From Lysobacteraceae bacterium PS02065 (GTDB taxonomy: Bacteria > Pseudomonadota > Gammaproteobacteria > Xanthomonadales > Rhodanobacteraceae): a stretch of DNA of 64,000 nucleotides. Positions 29,943-37,903 of this stretch are shown here, in pieces. How positions within the stretch are numbered: position 1 is the stretch's first letter; every line of letters begins with the position of its first letter. A model generated the notes under the pieces. It did not search any database and was not told the origin of the DNA. It saw only the letters and a program-made list of their open reading frames with translations. The position numbers were made by a program, and so were the translations under genes. The stretch covers positions 39,004-103,003 of the forward strand of contig JASCPI010000015.1 in assembly GCA_029959555.1 (NCBI GenBank). The letters are read 5' to 3'.

Positions 29943-30875
29943 TCAGCCGGGACGAGGCACCGCGAGCGCGTAGTCGATCGCCGCACGCACCGCGGCGACC
30001 TGCGCGGCATTGCACTGCTCGGGAGTGGCCATCGGGCTGTCGGGATAGACCTCGGTCGTGGTCGTGTATGTGGCCCCCGTGATCCCGGCGCACAGGCCGA
30101 GGCGTTCGAGCGGGTACTCGATCACGCCGTGGGCGACCACGGGCGAGCCTATGATGTTGCCGTCCGGGTCGGCCGGTGCGATGTGCGTCACGTTGGCGAC
30201 GGCGGCGATGATCGCGTTCTGGAAATCACGCCGGGGATGGGCGCTGTCGTCGACGACGTAGAAGCCGTCCGGGATCACGTCGGGCTCGTGGGGCTTGCCG
30301 TCGCGCGCGGCGAGTGCGGGTCGGAACTCGGTCTCGTCGCTGTCGGTCGTCTCGTGCAGGTCGACGTGCACGAGGAACCTGCCACGCAGCGGCGCGACGA
30401 GGCGCATGAGCGCCGCCGACTCCACGGCGGGACTCGGCTCGCGGAACGAGCGGTTCGGATCGATCGCGTCGGCGTTCCAGCGATGGATGCGTTCGTAAGC
30501 CCACGGACTCACGCACGGCACGACGAGCAGGTTCACGCGCCCGGCGTAGTCGGTCGCGGCCTGCGCAGCGAACTGCAGTGCACCGTGCACGCCGCTGGTC
30601 TCGTAGCCATGGACACCTCCGGTGACGAGCACGCACGGCAGGTCGTCGCGCCATTCGCGGCTGCGCAGCGCGAGCAGTGGATACGCGTCCGGTGCGTACT
30701 CGACACGCCCGTAGTCGACGACATCCCAGTGCGCGCGCAGCGACTCGACGGCCGCGACGACATCGTCGGCGTGGCTGCGGTGACGTATCTGGCGGGAACG
30801 CCATTCGCGCTTCTCGGGGTCGCCCCACGGCACACCCGGCGTGCCGATCGGATACGGATTCGGTGGCGTGCTCAT
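29943..30875 (-). CDS. M14-type zinc carboxypeptidase/AstE-like deacylase
   Basis: 310 residues, no signal peptide. The zinc site GVHGYETSG (HxxE) pairs with HVDLHETTDSD later in the sequence, and the general base should be the Glu of TTTTEVYPDSP. Conserved DPNRSFREPSP corresponds to the substrate-binding Asn-Arg segment of M14 enzymes. This layout is closest to M14 peptidases of the succinylglutamate desuccinylase/aspartoacylase side of the family, which cut acyl-amino acids or peptides. Cytoplasmic. It starts about 140 bp before the divergent GGDEF sensor gene. Confidence 0.88.
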   Translation of the reverse strand: MSTPPNPYPIGTPGVPWGDPEKREWRSRQIRHRSHADDVVAAVESLRAHWDVVDYGRVEYAPDAYPLLALRSREWRDDLPCVLVTGGVHGYETSGVHGALQFAAQAATDYAGRVNLLVVPCVSPWAYERIHRWNADAIDPNRSFREPSPAVESAALMRLVAPLRGRFLVHVDLHETTDSDETEFRPALAARDGKPHEPDVIPDGFYVVDDSAHPRRDFQNAIIAAVANVTHIAPADPDGNIIGSPVVAHGVIEYPLERLGLCAGITGATYTTTTEVYPDSPMATPEQCNAAQVAAVRAAIDYALAVPRPG

Positions 30876-31015
30876 GGCGGCTCCCGTCGTCGGTGTAAAC
30901 CGCGAACTCTAGCACCGCGGCACGGCCGGACCTTCGGCACACTGCGCAGTCACGAGGCCGGCTGCTACGATCGGCCGATCATCGTACGGGTCGTGGGAAG
31001 GCGGGTCGGACGCAC

Positions 31016-33967
31016 GTGGATCGTCATGCGAGGGGCTGGCGCTCGATCATCGTTCTCGCATGCGGCTGGCTCGCCAGCCTGCCCGCGCTCGCGCTCGATC
31101 CCGATCGCGCGATCGGCCAGCTCGTCCATGTCTGGTACGAAAACCAGTTGCCGCAAGGCACGGTGCTGTCGATCGCGCAGCACCGCAACGGCTCCATGTG
31201 GCTGGCCACCTACGGTGGACTCGTCCATCACAGCGGCGCCGGCTACGAGAGCATCGACCAGCGCGTCGCGCCGGCGTTGCGCAGCTCCGCGATCACGGCC
31301 GTCGGTGCGGACCGCGACGGCACGCTCTGGGTAGGCACACTCAACGGCGGCCTGTATCGCGCCGACGGACGCGACCTGCAGGCGATCGCACTGCCCGGGG
31401 GCGCGGAAAGCGTGTTCGGCATCGTGCAGGATCGCGCCGGCGCACTGTGGATGACGACCAATGCGGGGGTGGTCCGCAAGGACGGCGCCGGCATGCACCT
31501 GCTCGGAACCGAGAGCGGGTTCCCGCCGCGCGGGTTCTACCGGGCGATCGTCGCCGATGCGGAAGGCGGCGTCTGGATCGCCGCCGATGGCCTCGGCGTC
31601 GTGCACTGGCACGATGGCCGCGTCGACATCCTCGATACGGACGACGGACTGCCGACGAACGCGGTCTACAGCCTCGCGATCGACCGCGAGGGCATCGTCT
31701 GGGCCGGCACGCAAGCCGGCCCCGTGCGCCATCGCGAGGGTCGCTTCGAGCGCGAACTCCGCCTCGATGCGCTCGACGACAAGCGCATCTACTCGCTGTT
31801 CGGCGACCGCGACGGCAACCTGTGGTTCGCCCCGCTCGGTGTCGGCATCTGCCGCCTCACGGCGACACGCTTCGATTGCGACGACACCCTCGCCGGCATG
31901 CGAGGCGAGACCGTGCGGTCGATGTTCGAGGACCGCGAAGGCAACCTGTGGATGGGCACGACGTCGAGCGGCGTGCACCGGTTCAGCGATTCCAAGCTCG
32001 TGACCGCGACCGGTGCGATGGATTCGAATGCGATCCGGGCCGTGCACGAGGATCGCGACGGCACGCTGTGGGTCGGCTCCGACGGTGCAGGCCTCGCGCG
32101 CTACGAGGGACAGGTGCTCGTGCCGGCGACGGAGCTCAACGCGAAGCTGCCGAGCCAGTTGATCCGTGCGATCGAGACCGACGACGAGGGTGACCTCTGG
32201 GTCGGCGGCACCGAGGGCGCGACGCGGCTCGCACGCGACGGCAGCGTGAAAACCTTCGGGCTGCGTGAAGGCCTGCCCGGCACGATCGTCTTCGCCTTCG
32301 CGCGCAGCCGCGACGGCGGCATGTGGGTCGGCACGCTGCAGGGCGTCGCGCGCCTGCGCGACGGCACGACCGAGAAGATCGCGGGCACCGCGGGCGACGA
32401 CACGCGCGCGCTCTACGAGGCGCCCGACGGCCGCCTGTGGGTCGGCCTGCGCAACGGCCTGCGCTGCCTCGCTGCAGGCGTCGTGGACACCTGCGGAACC
32501 GACGGCCTGCCCGGCATGAGCGTGTTCGCCTTCCTGCCCGAAGCCGATGGCACCTTGTGGATCGGCACGAGCCTCGGCCTCGTGCGCATCCGTGGCGGCC
32601 GCGTCGAAACCTTCACGCGACGCGCCGGCTTCTACGGCGACGCCGTATTCGCGATCCTCGACGACGGCGACGGCCACTTCTGGATCAGCTCGAACCGTGG
32701 CATCGCGCGCCTCTCACGCGCCGAACTCGCTGCACTCGACGCGGGCACCACGGAAGCCATCGAGCCGATCTGGTACGGCAAGCACGACGGCATGCTGTCG
32801 TCGCAAGCCAACGGTGCTTCGCAGACACCCGCCGCGCGAACGCGCGACGGACGTCTGTGGTTCGGCACCGCGAACGGCGTGGTGATCGTCGACCCCTCGC
32901 ATCTGCTCGTGAACGGGACACCGCCGCCCGTCGATGTCGAGCGCGTCGTCGCGGACGGCATCGACCTGTCGCCACGCGCGCCCGGTCGTCTGGGCCCCCA
33001 CCTCGAACGCATCGAATGGCATTACGCCGCGATGAGCTACGTCGCCCCCGCGGCGGTGCGCTACCGCTATCGCATCGACGGTTTCGACCGTGACTGGATC
33101 GACGCCGGCACCAGCCGTGTCGCGGGTTACACGAACCTGCCTCCAGGCGATTACGTATTCCGCGCGATCGCGAGCAACAACGACGGCGTATGGAACACCG
33201 AAGGTGTGCGCGTGCCGTTCACGGTAGTGCCGGGCTGGTACGAAACCTGGTGGTTCCGGACCCTCTCGCTGCTGTGCGCGATGGGCCTGCTCGCAGCACT
33301 CCATCGGCTGCGCCTGCTGCGGCTGCGCGAGCGCGAGGTCGCGCTGAAGCGTGAAGTGGAACAGCGCACCCAGGCCTTGAGCGAGGCGAACGCCGCCCTG
33401 CAGCGGCTCGCCTCGCTCGACGGCCTCACCCGCATCGCCAACCGCGGCGCGTTCGATCGCTGCCTCGCCGATGCCTGGGCCGCGCACGCCGCGAACCGTG
33501 AGCCGCTCGCGCTGCTGTTGTGCGATATCGACGCCTTCAAGGCCTACAACGACACCTACGGCCACCTCGTGGGCGACACCGCGCTCACCGCCGTCGCCAC
33601 CGCGCTGTCGTCCGTTCTCCGCGCGCACGACGACGTCGCCGCACGCTACGGCGGCGAGGAGTTCGCGATCCTGCTCACACGTTGCGACCTCGACACGGCC
33701 TCGCGGGTGGCGCAGACCATGCTCGACACCGTGCGCGATCTCGCGATCGAGCATCGCGCCTCGGGCGTGGCACGCATCGTGACCGTCAGCATCGGTGTCG
33801 CGAGCACCGTGCCCGAGGCATCGTCGTCGCCTGACGGGCTTCTGCAGCGTGCCGACGAGGCGCTCTACCGCGCGAAATCCGGCGGGCGCGACCGCGTCGC
33901 CCTGGACGCGCCGCACGATTCGCCGGCACGACATCGCCCGACCGAAGCACCCGGCCCGACGGCGTGA
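31016..33967 (+). CDS. Propeller/Y_Y_Y sensor diguanylate cyclase
   Basis: 983 residues with a GTG start. A signal-anchor-like N-terminus precedes about 640 residues of two-component-regulator propeller repeats (DRDGTLWVGTLNGGL and similar). A Y_Y_Y domain (about 663-740), one membrane helix near 746-763, a short coiled linker and a GGDEF domain (about 801-960) follow. The active-site loop is YGGEEF, so c-di-GMP synthesis is predicted. The inhibition-site Arg of the usual RxxD appears shifted by one residue (RAHDDVAARYGG), so product inhibition may be lost. The large propeller faces the periplasm and probably senses a carbohydrate or other polymer. Divergent from the M14-like gene. Confidence 0.92.
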   Translation: MDRHARGWRSIIVLACGWLASLPALALDPDRAIGQLVHVWYENQLPQGTVLSIAQHRNGSMWLATYGGLVHHSGAGYESIDQRVAPALRSSAITAVGADRDGTLWVGTLNGGLYRADGRDLQAIALPGGAESVFGIVQDRAGALWMTTNAGVVRKDGAGMHLLGTESGFPPRGFYRAIVADAEGGVWIAADGLGVVHWHDGRVDILDTDDGLPTNAVYSLAIDREGIVWAGTQAGPVRHREGRFERELRLDALDDKRIYSLFGDRDGNLWFAPLGVGICRLTATRFDCDDTLAGMRGETVRSMFEDREGNLWMGTTSSGVHRFSDSKLVTATGAMDSNAIRAVHEDRDGTLWVGSDGAGLARYEGQVLVPATELNAKLPSQLIRAIETDDEGDLWVGGTEGATRLARDGSVKTFGLREGLPGTIVFAFARSRDGGMWVGTLQGVARLRDGTTEKIAGTAGDDTRALYEAPDGRLWVGLRNGLRCLAAGVVDTCGTDGLPGMSVFAFLPEADGTLWIGTSLGLVRIRGGRVETFTRRAGFYGDAVFAILDDGDGHFWISSNRGIARLSRAELAALDAGTTEAIEPIWYGKHDGMLSSQANGASQTPAARTRDGRLWFGTANGVVIVDPSHLLVNGTPPPVDVERVVADGIDLSPRAPGRLGPHLERIEWHYAAMSYVAPAAVRYRYRIDGFDRDWIDAGTSRVAGYTNLPPGDYVFRAIASNNDGVWNTEGVRVPFTVVPGWYETWWFRTLSLLCAMGLLAALHRLRLLRLREREVALKREVEQRTQALSEANAALQRLASLDGLTRIANRGAFDRCLADAWAAHAANREPLALLLCDIDAFKAYNDTYGHLVGDTALTAVATALSSVLRAHDDVAARYGGEEFAILLTRCDLDTASRVAQTMLDTVRDLAIEHRASGVARIVTVSIGVASTVPEASSSPDGLLQRADEALYRAKSGGRDRVALDAPHDSPARHRPTEAPGPTA

Positions 33968-34135
33968 TCATGTCCACGGTCTTTCCGCGCCGCACGTCAC
34001 GTTAAGAACGAGGAGCGTGCGCTAGCGTCGACCACGGGGAATCCGAGCAGGGAAACACGCGTCGCCGCCCTGGACGCCACGTGCGCGTGGCAGCCGGCTC
34101 AACGACGCGCTCCAGCCGACAGCCAGGAGAAAAGG

Positions 34136-35932
34136 ATGACCCCGCACCAACCGCAACCCCCGATCCGCCACGCACGCTCGCCACGACGGATGCCACTGCT
34201 GGCGACGCTGTTCGCGACGCTCCTCGCAGGTTCGACGGCCCATGCCGCCGATCCGGCCCCCACCCCCCTGCCCGACGCCCAATCCGTCACGATCACGTCG
34301 TTGCGCGACAGCCCGCCCGGTGGTCACAACGCACTGCTTCAGGTCCGCTACCCCAAGGACAGTGCCCTGCCTGCCGACATCACGCTCCGTGTCGACGGTC
34401 GTGACATCGTCATCAAGCGCGATCCGAAGCAGCGCGAAACGTTCACGGGCACCGTGCCGTTCGATTTCCCACGCTTCGTCGAGGAACAGGCTCGACGCAA
34501 GGAGGTCGCCGCGAGCGTGCAGAAGGCACCGGTGTTCCGCGGGCGCCAGATCATCGCGGAACGCCCGGTCGCGTTCCTCGATCCCGACCGCCTGCGCCGC
34601 GACATCGACTCGGGTACGCCGATCGAGATTCCCGCGGATGTCGGTGCGGGCGTCGCCGCACTGACCAGCGCGGCACGTTCGCTGATGATCGTGCATCCGC
34701 GTGTCGTCGAGGATCCGACGCGCACGTTCGACGCCTGCACGAGCACCGGCGATCCGAGTGGCGCGTGGACGTTCAACACACTCATGACCCACATGGCCAA
34801 CCAGCCGCTGACCGGCGTGGATCCTGCAGACTTCGTCGAAAGCTGGCTCAAGGGCTGGACCGTCCATCAGGTGGTCAACACCTTCGACATCGACAAGCGG
34901 CCGCTCATGGCCGACTTCATCCTCGATGTCTGGCCGCGCGACGGCGTCGGTCGCCTCGACCTCAAGCAGTCGCCGATGCGCCTGCTCGCGATCGTCAATC
35001 GCGTCGACCTGCGCGGCAACCTGGTGTACGGCGGTGGCGGCGAAGCCGGCGAAGGTCGTTTCGTGTTCGGCGTCATGCGCCGCAACGCCAACGGCACGTG
35101 TTCGGAAATGCCGTTCACGGTGATTCTCGAGTACGGCGTGCCGCTCGAAGGCTGTCGCGACGTGCAGGAGTGGGGACGCAAGTGGCACGACCTCGACAGC
35201 CTGTCGCTCGGGTCGGCGGTGTACAACGCCGCGCTGCAGGATCTCACCGACGTCTTCACGCGCGCCGATGCGGCGCCGGCGAAGCCGAACGGCAGCGCGA
35301 TCAACCAGATCCGCACCAACGAGAACGCACTCGATCCACTATGGGAGCTGCGCGAGTTCAATGTCATGGCCTCGAGCAACCACCTCGAAGCGGTATCGGC
35401 CAAGCTCACGCCGCATCGCGCGACCTACAATCCGTTCCCTGCCCCGCACACCTCGACGCTGCAGGCCGATTTCGTCAACGGCGATGCCCCGACGATCCTG
35501 CTCGACAACCACGACGTGCCCGTCACGTTCATGGGCCAGCCGTTCCTCACCGGCGCGTCGCTCAACCCCAACACCTCGCCCGCGGCGGCATGGATACATC
35601 CGGCGATTTTCGACAACGACGCGCGCCACCACTTCTCGCTCAACACCTGCGACGCCTGCCACGGCAGCGAGACGCGCACGCGCTTCCTGCACGTCGAACC
35701 GCGCGCGATGGGTACGCCGGCCGGGCTCTCGAGGTTCCTCATCGGCAATCCGGGCTCGGTCACGAGCCCCGGAACGTTCACGGTGCCCGACCCGGTGTCC
35801 GGCGTGCCTCGGGTGTTCGGCGACCTGCTGCATCGCCAGGCCGACCTCGATGCGCTGGTGAATCTCGATTGCCGCGCCGGCGCACTGGCCGGCGGGCTGC
35901 ACAAGTCGAAGAGCGACGCGATCACGCACTGA
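34136..35932 (+). CDS. Exported protein with a single CxxCH haem-binding site, unknown function
   Basis: 598 residues; AGGAG lies 6 nt before the ATG. The signal peptide includes MPLLATLFATLLAGSTAHA. The long middle (about 60-480) has FNTLMTHMANQPLTGVDPADFVESWL and WPRDGVGRLDL, LAIVNRVDLRGN and similar blocks. Near residue 503, FSLNTCDACHGSETRTRFLHVEPR contains one CxxCH, which in an exported protein predicts one covalent c-type haem. No known cytochrome domain is recognised, so it may be a monohaem electron carrier or redox enzyme of unnamed type. Nearby GGDEF and Ala-rich genes give no clue to function. Confidence 0.78.
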   Translation: MTPHQPQPPIRHARSPRRMPLLATLFATLLAGSTAHAADPAPTPLPDAQSVTITSLRDSPPGGHNALLQVRYPKDSALPADITLRVDGRDIVIKRDPKQRETFTGTVPFDFPRFVEEQARRKEVAASVQKAPVFRGRQIIAERPVAFLDPDRLRRDIDSGTPIEIPADVGAGVAALTSAARSLMIVHPRVVEDPTRTFDACTSTGDPSGAWTFNTLMTHMANQPLTGVDPADFVESWLKGWTVHQVVNTFDIDKRPLMADFILDVWPRDGVGRLDLKQSPMRLLAIVNRVDLRGNLVYGGGGEAGEGRFVFGVMRRNANGTCSEMPFTVILEYGVPLEGCRDVQEWGRKWHDLDSLSLGSAVYNAALQDLTDVFTRADAAPAKPNGSAINQIRTNENALDPLWELREFNVMASSNHLEAVSAKLTPHRATYNPFPAPHTSTLQADFVNGDAPTILLDNHDVPVTFMGQPFLTGASLNPNTSPAAAWIHPAIFDNDARHHFSLNTCDACHGSETRTRFLHVEPRAMGTPAGLSRFLIGNPGSVTSPGTFTVPDPVSGVPRVFGDLLHRQADLDALVNLDCRAGALAGGLHKSKSDAITH

Positions 35933-35954
35933 TCGGCTTGATGCCAGCATGAAT

Positions 35955-35986
35955 CCCGCGGATTCGGTGCGAGCCGGGTCCGCGGG
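35955..35986. terminator. Candidate bidirectional stem-loop between convergent genes
   Basis: CCCGCGGA pairs perfectly with TCCGCGGG around a 16-nt loop, midway between the stops of the CxxCH gene and the Ala-rich gene. No T tract is present, so activity as a terminator is only possible. Confidence 0.4.
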
Positions 35987-36031
35987 CGTACTCAAGCGTT
36001 CACGCGATGCGCTCGGCATCCGACCGCATCG

Positions 36032-36553
36032 TCACGACGCCAGTGCAACCTGCGCGTAGGTGGCGTACGACGACGATGCGACGCCTCGGTCGACGGCGAT
36101 CGCATCGAGCTGTCCGACGATGCCGGGCGACACCGAGACACCCGAAGGTGCCGGTGCTTCGGACATGAGGCAGCCGGTCGCCTCGTTGGCGGCGTTGCGT
36201 GCCGCGGCCGCGGACTCCACGGCACCTGCAGCCGCCACGTTCGCGGCATTCACCGACTCGGCTGCGTACGGCGCAGCCGGATTTTCGGCGACCGCAGCCG
36301 CTGCCGCGGCGGCGGCCTGCTGTGCGGTCTCGGCTGCCTGCTCGGCCCGATCCGCTGCGGCCTGGGCCGCCACCGGATCGCAGGCCTGTGCCGCCGCTGC
36401 CGCGTCGGCCGCCGCCTGATCGGCATCGAAACCGGCACTGACGGCCGTCTCGGCCTGGGCCGCGGCTTCATTCGCCGCGCTCGCGGCCTGTGCGGCATCG
36501 GCCGCCGATGAACCACCCGAAGAACCCGAAACACCCGATGAAGCATCTGTCAT
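36032..36553 (-). CDS. Alanine-rich low-complexity protein
   Basis: 173 residues from the ATG at 36553; an alternative ATG lies a few codons upstream and the frame runs on under the RDD gene. After a Ser/Gly-rich start (SSGVSGSSGGSS) the middle is dominated by Ala with regularly spaced Asp, Glu and Gln (AADAAQAASAANEAAAQAETA, AADRAEQAAETAQQAA), which should form long amphipathic or coiled-coil helices. Two cysteines flank the helical region. No signal peptide is evident. It follows the RDD gene by 64 bp on the same strand. Codon usage matches its neighbours, but with this composition a coding role is likely rather than certain. Confidence 0.55.
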   Translation of the reverse strand: MTDASSGVSGSSGGSSAADAAQAASAANEAAAQAETAVSAGFDADQAAADAAAAAQACDPVAAQAAADRAEQAAETAQQAAAAAAAAVAENPAAPYAAESVNAANVAAAGAVESAAAARNAANEATGCLMSEAPAPSGVSVSPGIVGQLDAIAVDRGVASSSYATYAQVALAS

Positions 36554-36617
36554 GCGAACGTATTCCCGTATCTGCATCGTGGCATCGACCATCGACACCA
36601 TCACGGGAACCTTATCG

Positions 36618-37694
36618 TCACGGGGCCTGCAGGCGGTCTGGGGTCGACCCGAGGTCGGGCAACGTGTCCAGCGTCGATTCAGCGTGGACGACCGTCGCAC
36701 CACGATCGCCCTCGCAGTGCGGTCCCGTGCGTGCATGGGCAACGACCGGATACAGGAAGTACTGCTGCTTCTTCCACGACACGATGCCGAGATCGAACCC
36801 GCGGACGAGCACGATGCGGACATGATCGTACGGGGCGTCCGGGCACAGATCCCCGACGATCCTGCCGAACACGCGCCCCGCGAAAGTGGCATCCATGTGA
36901 CGATCCGAATGCAACCTCGAGGTGACGATGAGCTCGGTGCGGGTGTCTTTCCCGGCTGTCCATGTCGTCATGATCTTCCATTCCAGCGCCTGCACCTCGC
37001 GCATGGAGACGACGGTACCCATCGACGTCCGCATGCGCTGCACGTCGGCGGCCGTCGGAGTGCTCGCCAGCATGGTGAGCGATGCGAAGGGCACCAGAAC
37101 GGCGGCGCCCAGCAGAACGGCGTGCCATCGCCATACGGGCCGAGGCTGCCACGATGCGGTATCGACTTCGGCGCGCAGCACGAACGCACCGGTGACGAGA
37201 TCATGCAGTGACTGGCGCGTCCGCCTGTTGAACGCGAACAGGTAGAGCATCGCGATCATCACCATGGTGAACACGTTCGTGAGCTGCATCACCAGGAACG
37301 GCATGCCGGGAAACATCGCCGCCAGCGCGTCGCCGAGGTACCACGGAATGCTCCACGTCGCCGTGCGGGCGAACGCACGCGGCATCGAGAGCGGGAGCCC
37401 GTCGCGTCCCGCCACGCGTATGCCGAGGCATGCCTTGCCGAGTGTCCTGCCGTCGCAGAACCAGCTGTCCATGATCCCGAAGTAGAGCAGCGCGACGCAC
37501 AGGCCGAAACCGCGACCGAGGGTGCCGAGTGCGCTCATCGGCTCGTACATGAGCCATCCCGTGATGCCGCCGAGCACGGCGAGGATCGCCGTGTCGATCA
37601 CGAACGCTGCGAATCTCCGCCACAGCGCCGCGAAGACCTGCGGCGCAGCCGTGCGGCCGGACGCCATGCCGGCGTGTTCCTGTGACATCTGCAT
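36618..37694 (-). CDS. RDD-family membrane protein with extra C-terminal soluble domain
   Basis: 358 residues from the ATG at 37694 (a second ATG follows 6 nt on). Residues about 15-165 are an RDD domain, with LWRRFAAFVIDTAILAVL as its first helix and DGRTLGKACLGIRVAGRDG as the conserved loop. A membrane helix near WHAVLLGAAVLVPFASLTML (about 195) then leads to a periplasmic portion of about 140 residues with TELIVTSRLHSDRHMDATFAG and FLYPVVAHARTGPHC. RDD proteins are transporters or membrane scaffolds of ill-defined function. The extra domain is not recognised. Separated by 209 bp from the transglutaminase gene upstream. Confidence 0.82.
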   Translation of the reverse strand: MQMSQEHAGMASGRTAAPQVFAALWRRFAAFVIDTAILAVLGGITGWLMYEPMSALGTLGRGFGLCVALLYFGIMDSWFCDGRTLGKACLGIRVAGRDGLPLSMPRAFARTATWSIPWYLGDALAAMFPGMPFLVMQLTNVFTMVMIAMLYLFAFNRRTRQSLHDLVTGAFVLRAEVDTASWQPRPVWRWHAVLLGAAVLVPFASLTMLASTPTAADVQRMRTSMGTVVSMREVQALEWKIMTTWTAGKDTRTELIVTSRLHSDRHMDATFAGRVFGRIVGDLCPDAPYDHVRIVLVRGFDLGIVSWKKQQYFLYPVVAHARTGPHCEGDRGATVVHAESTLDTLPDLGSTPDRLQAP

Positions 37695-37848
37695 CCTGTT
37701 CCCCTGGGCGGCGTCGCATGCCGCCGCTGCATCACGCGCGGACGTCCGATGATCCGGCTCCGCGTACCGCAACCACCTTAGCGTGCCGACCATCGCTTGT
37801 CATGCAAGCACGCCCCGCCCTCACGCAGGCGCGCGCAAACGGCGGAGC

Positions 37849-37879
37849 CGTGTGTCGCGGATCGCAGCCTCGACACACG
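37849..37879 (-). terminator. Candidate stem-loop after the transglutaminase gene
   Basis: CGTGTGTCG pairs perfectly with CGACACACG around a 13-nt loop, 24 bp downstream of the stop at 37904. No T tract, so weak evidence. Confidence 0.35.
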
Positions 37880-37903
37880 TGCTCCAGCTTGGGATGTGGC
37901 TCC

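Noticed and set aside
36618..37694. RDD gene read as part of a phage or defence cluster
   Set aside because: The neighbours are an ECF sigma operon and an Ala-rich protein, and the RDD domain is a housekeeping-like membrane family.
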